Shown piece after piece: positions 1 through 8,344 of a DNA stretch of 42,650 bases. The stretch is from Bacillota bacterium (GTDB lineage: Bacteria > Bacillota > Limnochordia > DTU087 > JAAYGB01), in contig JAAYGB010000042.1 in NCBI GenBank assembly GCA_012727955.1, positions 1 to 42,650 of the forward strand, read 5' to 3'. Under the pieces are notes generated by a model, which was given only the letters and a program-made list of their open reading frames with translations, was not told where the DNA came from and ran no database searches. The position numbers were made by a program, and so were the translations under genes. How positions within the stretch are numbered: the first letter of the stretch is position 1; every line of letters begins with the position of its first letter.

Positions 1-1
1 C

Positions 2-196
2 AGTCACGATCATACCACCCCGGAGTACATTGCCCTGGCCAAGTCCCAAGGGGCCCGCTTTGTCCTGGGCAGCGATGCCCACTCGCCCCAGCGGGTAGGA
101 GACTTTGCCAAGGCCATCGCCTTGGCTAAAGAAGCGGGTCTTGGTCCCGAGGACATTCGCAACGCCGAAACAGAAAAGGGGTATCAGCCCTGGTAG
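2..196 (+). CDS. PHP-domain phosphoesterase, C-terminal end (partial)
   Basis: Only the last 64 codons are present; the gene begins before the window. The visible peptide contains LGSDAHSPQRVGDF, the late metal-binding S-D-A-H motif of the PHP (polymerase and histidinol phosphatase) superfamily, followed by a helical tail ending in YQPW. YcdX-like PHP proteins are trinuclear-metal phosphoesterases. In many Clostridia a YcdX-like gene lies just upstream of murB, rapZ, yvcK and whiA, and here rapZ follows after 64 bases, which supports the family call. The substrate cannot be told from this fragment. Confidence 0.75.
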   Translation, partial: SHDHTTPEYIALAKSQGARFVLGSDAHSPQRVGDFAKAIALAKEAGLGPEDIRNAETEKGYQPW

Positions 197-260
197 CAGA
201 ATCGTATCCATATACTAGCTACCAGCTCGAGGAGTCATTATCGGTAAAGGGGTATCACTC

Positions 261-1169
261 ATGCAGAAGCTGAAATTCGTACTGGTCACCGGGCTATCGG
301 GAGCAGGAAAAACCGAGGCCATTCGTGCCTTGGAAGATATGGGCTATTTTTGTATCGATAACCTACCGCCAGCCCTGATTCCTAGATTCACCGAGATGTT
401 TGAACAATCCCCTCCCAGCGGTGAGGTCCAACATGTGGCCGTAGTTTGCGACATTCGAGGCGGACAGTTTTTCGACCACCTGATTGAAGCTTTGGAGGAG
501 CTAGAACGCAACGGCTTTAGTTACAGCGTCCTCTTTCTCGAAGCTTCTTTGGATACCTTGGTACGTCGCTACAAGGAGACCCGACGCCGACATCCCTTGG
601 CTCCTGAGGGCAGCATTGTCCAAGGAGTCAAGGAGGAAAGCCGGCGCCTAGAGCAGATTCGGGGTAAGGCCGATATCATCATCGATACTACGGATCTCAC
701 GCCCCGAATGCTCCGGGAGCAAATTGCCTCCCGGTTTGCGCAAAGCACCCGAGGGCGATTTCAGGTCAGTGTGGTTTCCTTTGGCTTTCGACACGGAATT
801 CCCATTGATACCGATCTAGTCTTTGACGTTCGTTTCTTGCCCAATCCCCACTATGTCCCGTCACTGTCGCCCTTTACCGGCAATGACGAGGCTGTGAAGA
901 ACTACGTGTTTCAGTGGCCAGTCACCCGTCGGTTTATCGCCAAACTCGAGGATCTACTGAAATTCCTCCTGCCTCAATACGAGAAGGAGGGTAAGCCACA
1001 ACTGGTCATTGGCATCGGATGTACCGGGGGACAACACCGGTCGGTGGCCATCGCCAACCATATCAACCAGTTTGCCCGAGGACTTGGCTATGAGACCTAT
1101 ATCCGCCATCGAGAACTGACTCGCAAAGAGCTTGACACAGGGTATCGAGAAGGAGAGCCATCCCAATGA
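261..1169 (+). CDS. rapZ: RapZ/YvcJ-family nucleotide-binding protein
   Basis: 302 residues, the normal length of the family. The Walker A motif GLSGAGKT is at residues 11-18, directly followed by EAIRALEDMGYFCIDNLPP, a very conserved RapZ/YvcJ stretch. The C-terminal half carries GIGCTGGQHRS, the conserved signature of the regulatory domain. In Escherichia coli RapZ senses glucosamine-6-phosphate and guides RNase E to the sRNA GlmZ; in Bacillus the homologue YvcJ hydrolyses GTP and affects competence. The stop codon overlaps the start of yvcK by four bases (ATGA), so the two are translationally coupled. The nag genes just downstream fit an amino-sugar role, but its targets in this organism are unknown. 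Confidence 0.95.
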   Translation: MQKLKFVLVTGLSGAGKTEAIRALEDMGYFCIDNLPPALIPRFTEMFEQSPPSGEVQHVAVVCDIRGGQFFDHLIEALEELERNGFSYSVLFLEASLDTLVRRYKETRRRHPLAPEGSIVQGVKEESRRLEQIRGKADIIIDTTDLTPRMLREQIASRFAQSTRGRFQVSVVSFGFRHGIPIDTDLVFDVRFLPNPHYVPSLSPFTGNDEAVKNYVFQWPVTRRFIAKLEDLLKFLLPQYEKEGKPQLVIGIGCTGGQHRSVAIANHINQFARGLGYETYIRHRELTRKELDTGYREGEPSQ

Positions 1170-2473
1170 AGGCCTTCAAATGGTTGTATCCCGGAATGAA
1201 AGTCAAGCGGTGGATTGCCCTGGTTTTCTTGGGGATCCTCTTGCTCAGCACAGGTATGGCCATCGTGTTGGAAGTTGGGTTTGTCAGTGCCTTAGAGCAG
1301 AACATTGTCCAGGGATTCCGTCGGTTGGATAATCGCCTAGGAGAAACAGGAAGCTGGCTCTTGGCCCTGGCAGTCTTTCTTGCCGGCATTTTCCTCGTCA
1401 TCCATGGGTTTACCCGGGCCATTCAGTCCGTTGCCTATGTGCTGCGACCGGATGGCAACGGAGAGGACCTGGTGGATCTCGTTTACTCCCGGCGGTACCT
1501 GGCGGAGAACGGTCCTCAAATTGTGGTGATCGGCGGAGGGACGGGGTTGTCAACCCTCTTGCGAGGACTAAAAAAATACCCGGCCAAACTGACGGCCGTG
1601 GTCACGGTAGCCGACGACGGCGGCAGCTCCGGCAGGTTGCGAGATGAGATGGGCATTCTTCCTCCCGGCGATATCCGCAACACCTTGGCGGCCCTGGCCG
1701 ATACAGAGCCCTTGATGACCCAGCTGTTTCAATACCGATTTAAGCAGGGTTCAGAACTTGAGGGCCACAGCTTTGGCAACCTGTTCATTGCCGCGATGAC
1801 CGACATCACCGGTGATTTTGAGTTAGCGATCAAGGAGTCCTCCCGAGTCCTGGCTGTTAGGGGCCAGGTCATTCCCTCTACCCTGGCGGAGGTCCAACTA
1901 GAAGCCCTCTATGCCGATGGATCCACGGTCTGTGGCGAGAGCTTGATTCCTGAGGCGGGAAAACCCATCAGCCGGGTCCATCTGTTACCCGAGGACTGTC
2001 CCGGCACTCCCGAGGCGGTGCGAGCCATCAGCGAGGCCGATATTATCATTCTCGGTCCTGGAAGCCTTTACACCAGTGTACTGCCAAATCTTCTGGTGAA
2101 GGACATTCGCGACGCGGTGAAAAACTCATCGGCACCCAAGGTATATGTCTGCAACGTGATGACTCAACCGGGAGAAACCGATGGATACACTGCGGCAGAC
2201 CATGTCCAGGCTTTACTGGATCACGTCGGGCCCAAGGTAGTTGACTATGTGATCGTCAATGATGCTGCCGTTGAGCCCCACCTTCTGCGCAAGTACGAAG
2301 CCGAGGGTGCCATCCCGGTATATCCTGATGTAAACAGAATTCGGGCAATGGGCATTGAACCCATCGCCCGACCCCTGATCAGTCTAACGGACTTGGTGCG
2401 TCACGATCCCACGGCCTTGGCCAAATGCATTTTCGATATTGCCCTGCGGGGCAACAATTCCAAGGCCCACTAA
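1166..2473 (+). CDS. yvcK: YvcK/GlmR gluconeogenesis factor with N-terminal membrane segments
   Basis: 435 residues; the CofD-like core begins near residue 115 with VVIGGGTGLSTLLRGLK and continues through VVTVADDGGSSGRLR and PPGDIRNTLAAL, all diagnostic of YvcK. Bacillus YvcK (GlmR) binds UDP-GlcNAc and stimulates GlmS, controlling carbon flow into peptidoglycan. The protein is about 115 residues longer than the B. subtilis form. The extra N-terminus holds two hydrophobic helices (about residues 15-37 and 62-85), so it is probably membrane-attached. The start overlaps the rapZ stop. The usual next gene, whiA, is absent: the following genes are nagB and nagA on the other strand, 14 bases after the stop. 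Confidence 0.95.
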   Translation: MKAFKWLYPGMKVKRWIALVFLGILLLSTGMAIVLEVGFVSALEQNIVQGFRRLDNRLGETGSWLLALAVFLAGIFLVIHGFTRAIQSVAYVLRPDGNGEDLVDLVYSRRYLAENGPQIVVIGGGTGLSTLLRGLKKYPAKLTAVVTVADDGGSSGRLRDEMGILPPGDIRNTLAALADTEPLMTQLFQYRFKQGSELEGHSFGNLFIAAMTDITGDFELAIKESSRVLAVRGQVIPSTLAEVQLEALYADGSTVCGESLIPEAGKPISRVHLLPEDCPGTPEAVRAISEADIIILGPGSLYTSVLPNLLVKDIRDAVKNSSAPKVYVCNVMTQPGETDGYTAADHVQALLDHVGPKVVDYVIVNDAAVEPHLLRKYEAEGAIPVYPDVNRIRAMGIEPIARPLISLTDLVRHDPTALAKCIFDIALRGNNSKAH

Positions 2474-2487
2474 TTCCATCCCGATGC

Positions 2488-3216
2488 CTATTTAAGCCCT
2501 GCCGCAGCCGCTTCATCCAGCAGGAAAATACAGTTGGGATGCAGCTGAAGAACGGAAGCAGGCACCTCGGGGGTTACCGGTCCCTGGATGGACTTGGCCA
2601 CCGCGTCGGCCTTGGAAGAACCACTGGCCATCAGCACAATTTGACGGGCCTGCATGATGCTCTTAATTCCCATGCTGATGGCCTGCTTGGGGACATCATC
2701 GGGGCTGGAGAAAAACCTCGAATTAGCCTCGATGGTATCCTGGGTAAGATCGACGAGATGGGTGGTGGAGCCAAACTCAGTCCCGGGCTCATTGAATCCG
2801 ATGTGGGCATTGGTACCGATGCCCAGAATCTGCAGGTCAACGGGACCGTGGGTTGCCAACAGCTCCTCGTAGCGAGCACACTCCGCTGCAGCATCGACCA
2901 CATCGCCTCGGGGGATGTGGGTCTGTTCCAGAGGTATATCTATGTAGTTGAACAACCGTTCCTGCATATAGTAGCGATAACTGGCCGGGTGGCTGCCTGC
3001 TAGGCCCCAATATTCATCGAGGTTAAAGGTAGTAACTTGAGCAAAGGACAGGTTTTCCTCCCGATGGATTTTCACCAGTTCCTCGTAGGTTTGCTCCGGA
3101 GTACTGCCGGTGGCAAGTCCCAACACCGAGGCGGGGTTAGCTCTGACTTGATCGGCGATCATTTGTGCAGCGTACCGGCTCATCGCGGCATGATCTGGAA
3201 ATATCATGGTTTTCAC
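2488..3216 (-). CDS. nagB: Glucosamine-6-phosphate deaminase
   Basis: Converts glucosamine-6-phosphate to fructose-6-phosphate and ammonia, the last step of amino-sugar catabolism. Family motifs are LGLATGSTPEQTYEEL (sugar-phosphate loop), FNLDEYWGL with the catalytic Asp, and LGIGTNAHIGFNEPG. I place the start at GTG 3216, which overlaps the nagA stop (GTGA) and has GAGGTG eight bases upstream; this gives 242 residues, the usual size. The open frame extends further upstream but only inside nagA. It is translationally coupled to nagA and converges on yvcK. Confidence 0.95.
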   Translation of the reverse strand: MKTMIFPDHAAMSRYAAQMIADQVRANPASVLGLATGSTPEQTYEELVKIHREENLSFAQVTTFNLDEYWGLAGSHPASYRYYMQERLFNYIDIPLEQTHIPRGDVVDAAAECARYEELLATHGPVDLQILGIGTNAHIGFNEPGTEFGSTTHLVDLTQDTIEANSRFFSSPDDVPKQAISMGIKSIMQARQIVLMASGSSKADAVAKSIQGPVTPEVPASVLQLHPNCIFLLDEAAAAGLK

Positions 3217-4484
3217 TGGTTTAACACCTCTTCTACAGGATAGTATGTTCCTCGCAACACAATCTCTTCTACCACTAAGCTTTCCCGGTCCCAAATCACC
3301 AAGTCTGCGTCTTTGCCCGCAGCCAACTCTCCCTTGCGATGACTGACTCCGATGGTCTGAGCTGGGACCAAGCTGGCCATAGCTACAGCCTGCTGGAAGC
3401 TGATTCCCAGCTGCTGCACCAGGATCCGCACCGAACGATCTAAAGTTACGGTGCTGCTGGCAATAGTGCCATCGGCAAGGCGACAGGCCCCATCTTGGAC
3501 ATAGACCACTAAATCACCGAGCTCATACTTGCCATCGGCTAGACCCACGGCTTGCATACCGTCGGAGACCAAAGCGATGCGCTGCCAACCCTTGCTCTTA
3601 ATGGTCAAATCCACCACCGGCAGCTCAACGTGAACATTGTCAACAATCAGCTCCGCCACCATACGATCATCGCTGAGGGCCGCTCCCACCAGCCCCGGTT
3701 GACGGTGGTGAAGTGGCTCCATTCCGTTATACAGGTGGGTACAGCGCCGAGCGCCTTGGGAGATGGCGTTGGTGACACAGGACCATTCCGCCGTAGAATG
3801 GCCCAGACTGACGGCAATCCCCTGCTCCCTCAGCCAGCTAATGGCCTCCTTGGCCCCCGGCAGTTCCGGAGCTAAGGTGATGGTTAACAATTTGGCTCCC
3901 GCCAAGTCTACTAGGGACTTCAGCTCCGCTACCTTAGGATCTCTGATCACCGAAGGTTCATGGGCTCCCTTGCGTTTTATGTTAATGTAGGGTCCCTCAA
4001 CATGATATCCCAAGGGTTCCGCGGTATTGTCCAGACCAGCCACCTCATCAAGCTGGGAAGCGGCTGCCATCACCCTTTGCATCTCTTCCAAAGAAGCTGA
4101 TACAGTGGTGGGCACAAAGGCTGTGGTGCCAAAACTTGCTAATCCCTGGGCCATGCGAGCCAGGCCCCGTCCATCAGCCTCCATGACATCGTAGCCCATG
4201 GCTCCATGGATATGGATGTCAATCAAACCCGGCGTCACATAGCGCCCCTTGGCATTGACTATCTGCAGGGGTTCACACTGCTCCCGGGGCAGTTCCTCTT
4301 CGGTGTCACTGCTTTTCCCCACCCTCTGATTGACCACATCCACCCAGTCCGGTAATTCTTGGCTGGGACCTAGGTCAGCGATTTCCCGATTACGGATTAG
4401 CACAAATCCTTCAGGCCACACTGTTTCCGGTGTACACACCGTACCTTGCCACACCAGCAACCAACCCAAACTATCCACCCCCAT
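3213..4484 (-). CDS. nagA: N-acetylglucosamine-6-phosphate deacetylase
   Basis: Amidohydrolase-superfamily enzyme that removes acetate from GlcNAc-6-phosphate to feed NagB. Visible motifs are the metal-binding GLIDIHIHG, HVEGPYIN with the metal-ligand Glu, SLGHSTAEW, CTHLYNGMEP and the catalytic Asp in ALVSDGMQAVG. An ATG at 4484 gives 423 residues. A TTG at 4514 overlapping the previous stop (TTGA) would add ten residues and couple it to the upstream gene, so the start is uncertain. Both versions are somewhat longer than typical NagA (about 385-395), mainly through an acidic insert around residues 35-65. It lies between a secreted repeat protein and nagB in one operon. Confidence 0.93.
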   Translation of the reverse strand: MGVDSLGWLLVWQGTVCTPETVWPEGFVLIRNREIADLGPSQELPDWVDVVNQRVGKSSDTEEELPREQCEPLQIVNAKGRYVTPGLIDIHIHGAMGYDVMEADGRGLARMAQGLASFGTTAFVPTTVSASLEEMQRVMAAASQLDEVAGLDNTAEPLGYHVEGPYINIKRKGAHEPSVIRDPKVAELKSLVDLAGAKLLTITLAPELPGAKEAISWLREQGIAVSLGHSTAEWSCVTNAISQGARRCTHLYNGMEPLHHRQPGLVGAALSDDRMVAELIVDNVHVELPVVDLTIKSKGWQRIALVSDGMQAVGLADGKYELGDLVVYVQDGACRLADGTIASSTVTLDRSVRILVQQLGISFQQAVAMASLVPAQTIGVSHRKGELAAGKDADLVIWDRESLVVEEIVLRGTYYPVEEVLNQ

Positions 4485-4510
4485 CTGATAAACCCCAAAT
4501 CCCCTAGCCG

Positions 4511-5518
4511 TCAATTGTCCGGCCGGAGAACATGAACAATATTAGGATATTCAACAGCCACGATGGACTTGGTTCCATCGGCGGAGAAAACACCGGCCGC
4601 GGAAGAGGCCAAGCCCCATCCTAAAGATACCCGGGAGCTAGTGGTGACTAACTTCCCTTCCTGCCAGGCATAGACCTGTACCCGACCGCGATCATCGGCT
4701 ACCACCACCTGATCGTCCTGGGAAAAGACCGTTAACCCAAAGACCGCGGCCGGGCTTAATTCCTGACTGGACACCCGGGTCAAAGTATCTCCCTTGATGA
4801 TCCAAATCTGGATAGTTCCCCCTTGTGTGGTCTGCCCCACATCAATGACCAGGTCACCGACGGTACCTCCGACCACAACTCCCGAAGCTAAAGCCCGAAT
4901 CACACCGATGGGCGGACTTTCAGCTACGACCTCAAGACCCTGGGGAGTCCACTTCAGCACCCGCAAAGCTTCTGTGGCAAAATAAGCGTTTTGGTCTACT
5001 ATCTGGGTCAAAGCCACCAGATCCGGTTTTCCCGGTCCCCCCTCAACGGCAGCCACTTCCTGAATGGGCCAAGGAGTCGTCCCCCGCCAGACTTCTTTTA
5101 GGACCCCTGACTGCCATTGATACATCAAAGTGGCCTTATCGCCTAATACCAACACTTGGGGAGAGCCTGTACCCATAAAATCTCCGGCGGTGACTGCAAT
5201 ATGTCCCGGACTGTCATACAGGTTAGGGCTTTTCCAGAGCACCTCAAATCCGTCGTGACCTAAGGAAACTACATAGAAGAAGGTTTCCCGGGCTTCATAG
5301 TTCCTTCCCACCAACAAGAGCTCATCCACACCATCACCGGTGACATCGGCCGCGGCCACTTGAATGATGGAATCCGCCAAGAAACCTTCAGTGGAAAAGG
5401 CCACCTTGTAGTTGCAGAGATCGGCAGCTTGGGCTGCAACTGCCATCACAAATACCAAGATCATGGCGAAACACCCGGCAATCCCCGGGACTTTTCCAGT
5501 CAATGACACCATTGGCAA
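4511..5518 (-). CDS. Secreted FG-GAP/VCBS-like repeat protein
   Basis: First gene of the nag operon. From the TTG at 5518 (GGGGAG six bases upstream) the product begins with a signal peptide: a short charged stretch, a hydrophobic core GCFAMILVFVMAVAAQA and cleavage near AQA-AD. The mature part is built of beta-strand repeats such as AADVTGDGVDELLLVG and VTAGDFMGTGSPQVLVLG, typical of VCBS/FG-GAP beta-propellers in exported proteins. No enzyme motif is visible. An alternative TTG at 5563 also has a strong AGGAGG site and would add 15 residues. The gene end abuts or overlaps nagA. The role is unknown; surface binding of a glycan is a guess from context. Confidence 0.7.
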   Translation of the reverse strand: MPMVSLTGKVPGIAGCFAMILVFVMAVAAQAADLCNYKVAFSTEGFLADSIIQVAAADVTGDGVDELLLVGRNYEARETFFYVVSLGHDGFEVLWKSPNLYDSPGHIAVTAGDFMGTGSPQVLVLGDKATLMYQWQSGVLKEVWRGTTPWPIQEVAAVEGGPGKPDLVALTQIVDQNAYFATEALRVLKWTPQGLEVVAESPPIGVIRALASGVVVGGTVGDLVIDVGQTTQGGTIQIWIIKGDTLTRVSSQELSPAAVFGLTVFSQDDQVVVADDRGRVQVYAWQEGKLVTTSSRVSLGWGLASSAAGVFSADGTKSIVAVEYPNIVHVLRPDN

Positions 5519-5683
5519 ATCTAGCTCCCCTCTACACTTTGACAAATTGTTACTAGATTCCAACTGTTCTCCTCCTGCCAAAGCAACTCCTGCTTGACAC
5601 AATTTGCATAAACCAAAGCTTTCCGGGAACACTTCTATGGGTACTACTTTATTTGCCTAACTACATTGGCAGGAGGGGATCGT

Positions 5684-6634
5684 TTGTCAACATCATCACA
5701 ACCAATGGAAATTCCTGATCCCTCGCCACCCATGTTCGGTTCAGACGATTGGATTCAGTCAGACCATCCCCCTACTGCAGCAGGCGTACCCCATGGGGGC
5801 GGTCAACTACCGGATCGATACGGAGAAGACGGCATCACCTTGCTCATGCGAGAACCGGGCTGGGTGTATGCATACTGGGAGATCACCGATACAACCCGCC
5901 AGTGGGCTCTGCAGCAGTTCGCTCCAGAGGCTAGGGATCAAGTCAGAAGCGTCATCCGCATACTCAGCTTTGAGCCCAAGGGTCAGGGGGAGCATGGGGA
6001 GCAGGAATTGGTGGCCTTTGAGGTCCCCAGTCTCAATCACTCCTGGCATATCGGTATTGACCGAGAGGCTGGAACCGTTGCCGCCGTCTTCGGATTTTTA
6101 GGCCCCGACGGCAATTTCGTGGAAGCCGTCCGCTCCCGAGCCGTGACTGTGCCCTCCGGCAGCGAAAGCCCCTTCATCGATGAGCAGTGGCTCACCCTCC
6201 GAGCCCTATACGAATCCCGAACTGTGGGAACGCAATCGAGCCCGGGGCTCTGGATGAGTCGGAGTCTCACGCAGCACATCTTTGGGCACAAACTTCCCTT
6301 CAGTCCAGGCATATCTAGTCCGGGTATTTCTAGCCCGGGAGTCTTTGGCACGGCGCCGACGGAGTCCTGGGAACTTGCCGGCACCAATCCCGATGATCTT
6401 GGGCTTTCCGTTGACACCCGAGTGATTCTCAGCGGTAGGGCCAGGCCGGGAAGTAAGGTCACAATTAACGGCGACCCGATACCGATAGCCTCCGACGGCA
6501 GCTTTACGGTGCAGTATCAGCTGGACGACACCACTTTGGTGCTGCCCATCGAGGCCCTATCCGCCGATGGTCAGCAAAGGCTTCGGATTACTCCCGTGAT
6601 TAGACGGGACACCTATTTTCAGGAGAGCCGGTAA
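5684..6634 (+). CDS. DUF4912-domain protein of the alpha-glucan locus
   Basis: The start is TTG 5684, chosen because AGGAGGGG lies five bases upstream; a TTG at 5666 has no such site. Residues about 45-165 match DUF4912: DGITLLMREPGWVYAYWEIT is the typical opening. The middle has a short Gly-Ile-Ser-Ser-Pro repeat (three near copies coded around 6300-6340). The C-terminal 75 residues, from SVDTRVILSGRARPGSKVTI, form a compact beta-domain resembling Ig-like modules. No signal peptide is seen. DUF4912 proteins are often found beside GH57 branching enzymes, as here. A carbohydrate-binding or scaffolding role in glycogen synthesis is inferred from context only. Confidence 0.8.
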   Translation: MSTSSQPMEIPDPSPPMFGSDDWIQSDHPPTAAGVPHGGGQLPDRYGEDGITLLMREPGWVYAYWEITDTTRQWALQQFAPEARDQVRSVIRILSFEPKGQGEHGEQELVAFEVPSLNHSWHIGIDREAGTVAAVFGFLGPDGNFVEAVRSRAVTVPSGSESPFIDEQWLTLRALYESRTVGTQSSPGLWMSRSLTQHIFGHKLPFSPGISSPGISSPGVFGTAPTESWELAGTNPDDLGLSVDTRVILSGRARPGSKVTINGDPIPIASDGSFTVQYQLDDTTLVLPIEALSADGQQRLRITPVIRRDTYFQESR

Positions 6635-6674
6635 GGATGAAGCAGCAAGTTTGCGATGAGGATGTGTTGAGTCG

Positions 6675-8300
6675 TTGAAGAACCAAGGAACCGTTGCCAT
6701 TGTCCTCCACTCACATCTTCCCTATGTCCGACACCCGGAAAGTGAAGCAGTCCTAGAGGAACTTTGGCTATATGAGGCGATTACCGAAACCTATATTCCC
6801 TTTCTGCAGATGTGTGAACAGCTGTTGGCCGAAGGAATAGAGTTTCGCTACACCGTCTCCGTCACACCAACTTTGGCCCATATGCTCGACGATGCTTTGC
6901 TCCGGGCCCGCTACCAGCGCCATCTGGAACGGCTGCTGGAGCTGGCGGAGAAAGAAGTGGTGCGAACCCGTTGGCAACCGGAGTATCATGCCGTAGCCTG
7001 CCACTACCGGCGGAACCTCGCCAGTATTCACCAATTCTGGTGCCGGTTCGGCGGCGATCTGCTCACGGCCTATCGGGAGCTGCAACAACGGGGAGTAATT
7101 GAAATTATTGCCTCTGCAGCAACCCATGGATTCTTGCCGCTACTGCAGCCCAACCCACAAGCAGTCCAGGCTCAGATCACCATCGGTGTCGAAGCCTATC
7201 GACGAACCTTTGGCGTTGAACCTAGGGGCTTTTGGCTGCCGGAGTGTGGGTTTTATCCCGAGGTTAGTCAATATTTGGCGGAAGCCGGTCTCAGGTACAC
7301 CTTTCTCGATAGCCATGGGATCATCCACGGTCGACCCAGACCCCGATATGCCGTCTACTCCCCGGTTTATTCTCCGGAAGGGGTAGCCTTCTTCGGTCGG
7401 GACTGGGAATCCAGTACCCAGGTCTGGAGTGCCACGGAGGGGTATCCTGGAGATCCTATCTATCGAGACTTTTACCGAGACATCGGCTTTGATCTCGACT
7501 GGGAGTACATCGCTCCCTATTTACCCGCGGGCATTCGGGGATTTACCGGACTAAAATACCATGCCATCACCGGCAAGACGGCAGACAAGAAAATCTACCA
7601 ACCCCAGGCAGCGATCGAAAGGGCAGCGGTCCATGCGGGACACTTTATGTTTAACCGAGAGCACCAGATTCGCTGGCTGTCGACACATATGGACCGGGAA
7701 CCCATCGTTGTAGCTCCCTATGACGCTGAGCTATTTGGCCACTGGTGGTATGAGGGGCCTTGGTTCCTATATTATTTGGCCAAAAAGGCCTATTACGACC
7801 AGAAGATCTTCCGCTTAGGAACACCCGGTGACTATCTTGGCAGACATCCCACCCATCAGATCCTACTCCCTTCGCCCTCGAGCTGGGGAGATGGTGGATA
7901 CAACCGGGTGTGGCTGAACGACAGCAATGAATGGATCTATCGTCATTTGCATCAGGCGGTAAGGCGAATGGAACGCCTGGCAGCCGCTCATCCCGATGCC
8001 CAAGGCCTAACCAGAAGGGCCTTGAATCAATGTGCCAGGGAACTTCTATTGGCACAATCCAGCGATTGGGCCTTTATCATGACCGCAGGAACGATGACAG
8101 AATATGCAGTGCGACGGGTCCGAGAGCACCTGGGCATCTTTACCCAGCTATACCACCAGATTGACACCGGCCAGATCGACCCTGCCTGGCTGGGGGAAAT
8201 CGAGTATCGGGACAATATCTTTCCCTGGCTGGATTATCGGGTATATAACCCTGCCCTTCCTAGACAGCAACCAGCCAGGCAGATCATAAGAACAGGATGA
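6675..8300 (+). CDS. GH57 1,4-alpha-glucan branching enzyme
   Basis: 541 residues, close to the size of Thermotoga AmyC-type enzymes. All five GH57 regions are visible: HSHLPYVRH (residues 12-20), ATHGFLP (149-155), GFWLPECGF with the likely nucleophile Glu190, APYDAELFGHWWYEG with the likely acid/base Asp350, and SSWGDGG; a DUF1957-type C-terminal helical part follows. It should form alpha-1,6 branches in glycogen-like glucan in the cytoplasm. The start is TTG 6675; an in-frame stop at 6657 excludes earlier starts, and no strong ribosome site is seen. It follows the DUF4912 gene by 40 bases in the same transcript. Confidence 0.93.
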   Translation: MKNQGTVAIVLHSHLPYVRHPESEAVLEELWLYEAITETYIPFLQMCEQLLAEGIEFRYTVSVTPTLAHMLDDALLRARYQRHLERLLELAEKEVVRTRWQPEYHAVACHYRRNLASIHQFWCRFGGDLLTAYRELQQRGVIEIIASAATHGFLPLLQPNPQAVQAQITIGVEAYRRTFGVEPRGFWLPECGFYPEVSQYLAEAGLRYTFLDSHGIIHGRPRPRYAVYSPVYSPEGVAFFGRDWESSTQVWSATEGYPGDPIYRDFYRDIGFDLDWEYIAPYLPAGIRGFTGLKYHAITGKTADKKIYQPQAAIERAAVHAGHFMFNREHQIRWLSTHMDREPIVVAPYDAELFGHWWYEGPWFLYYLAKKAYYDQKIFRLGTPGDYLGRHPTHQILLPSPSSWGDGGYNRVWLNDSNEWIYRHLHQAVRRMERLAAAHPDAQGLTRRALNQCARELLLAQSSDWAFIMTAGTMTEYAVRRVREHLGIFTQLYHQIDTGQIDPAWLGEIEYRDNIFPWLDYRVYNPALPRQQPARQIIRTG

Positions 8301-8320
8301 GCCCTTGGCTCATCCTGTTC
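8290..8320. terminator. Bidirectional hairpin between GH57 and glycosyltransferase genes
   Basis: A perfect 14-bp inverted repeat (8290-8303 with 8307-8320) and a three-base loop overlap the stop codon of the branching enzyme and lie before the convergent glycosyltransferase stop. There is no long T-run on either side, so it may end transcripts weakly or protect 3-prime ends. Confidence 0.6.
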
Positions 8321-8344
8321 TCCTTTAGCGATACAGTTTTGATG

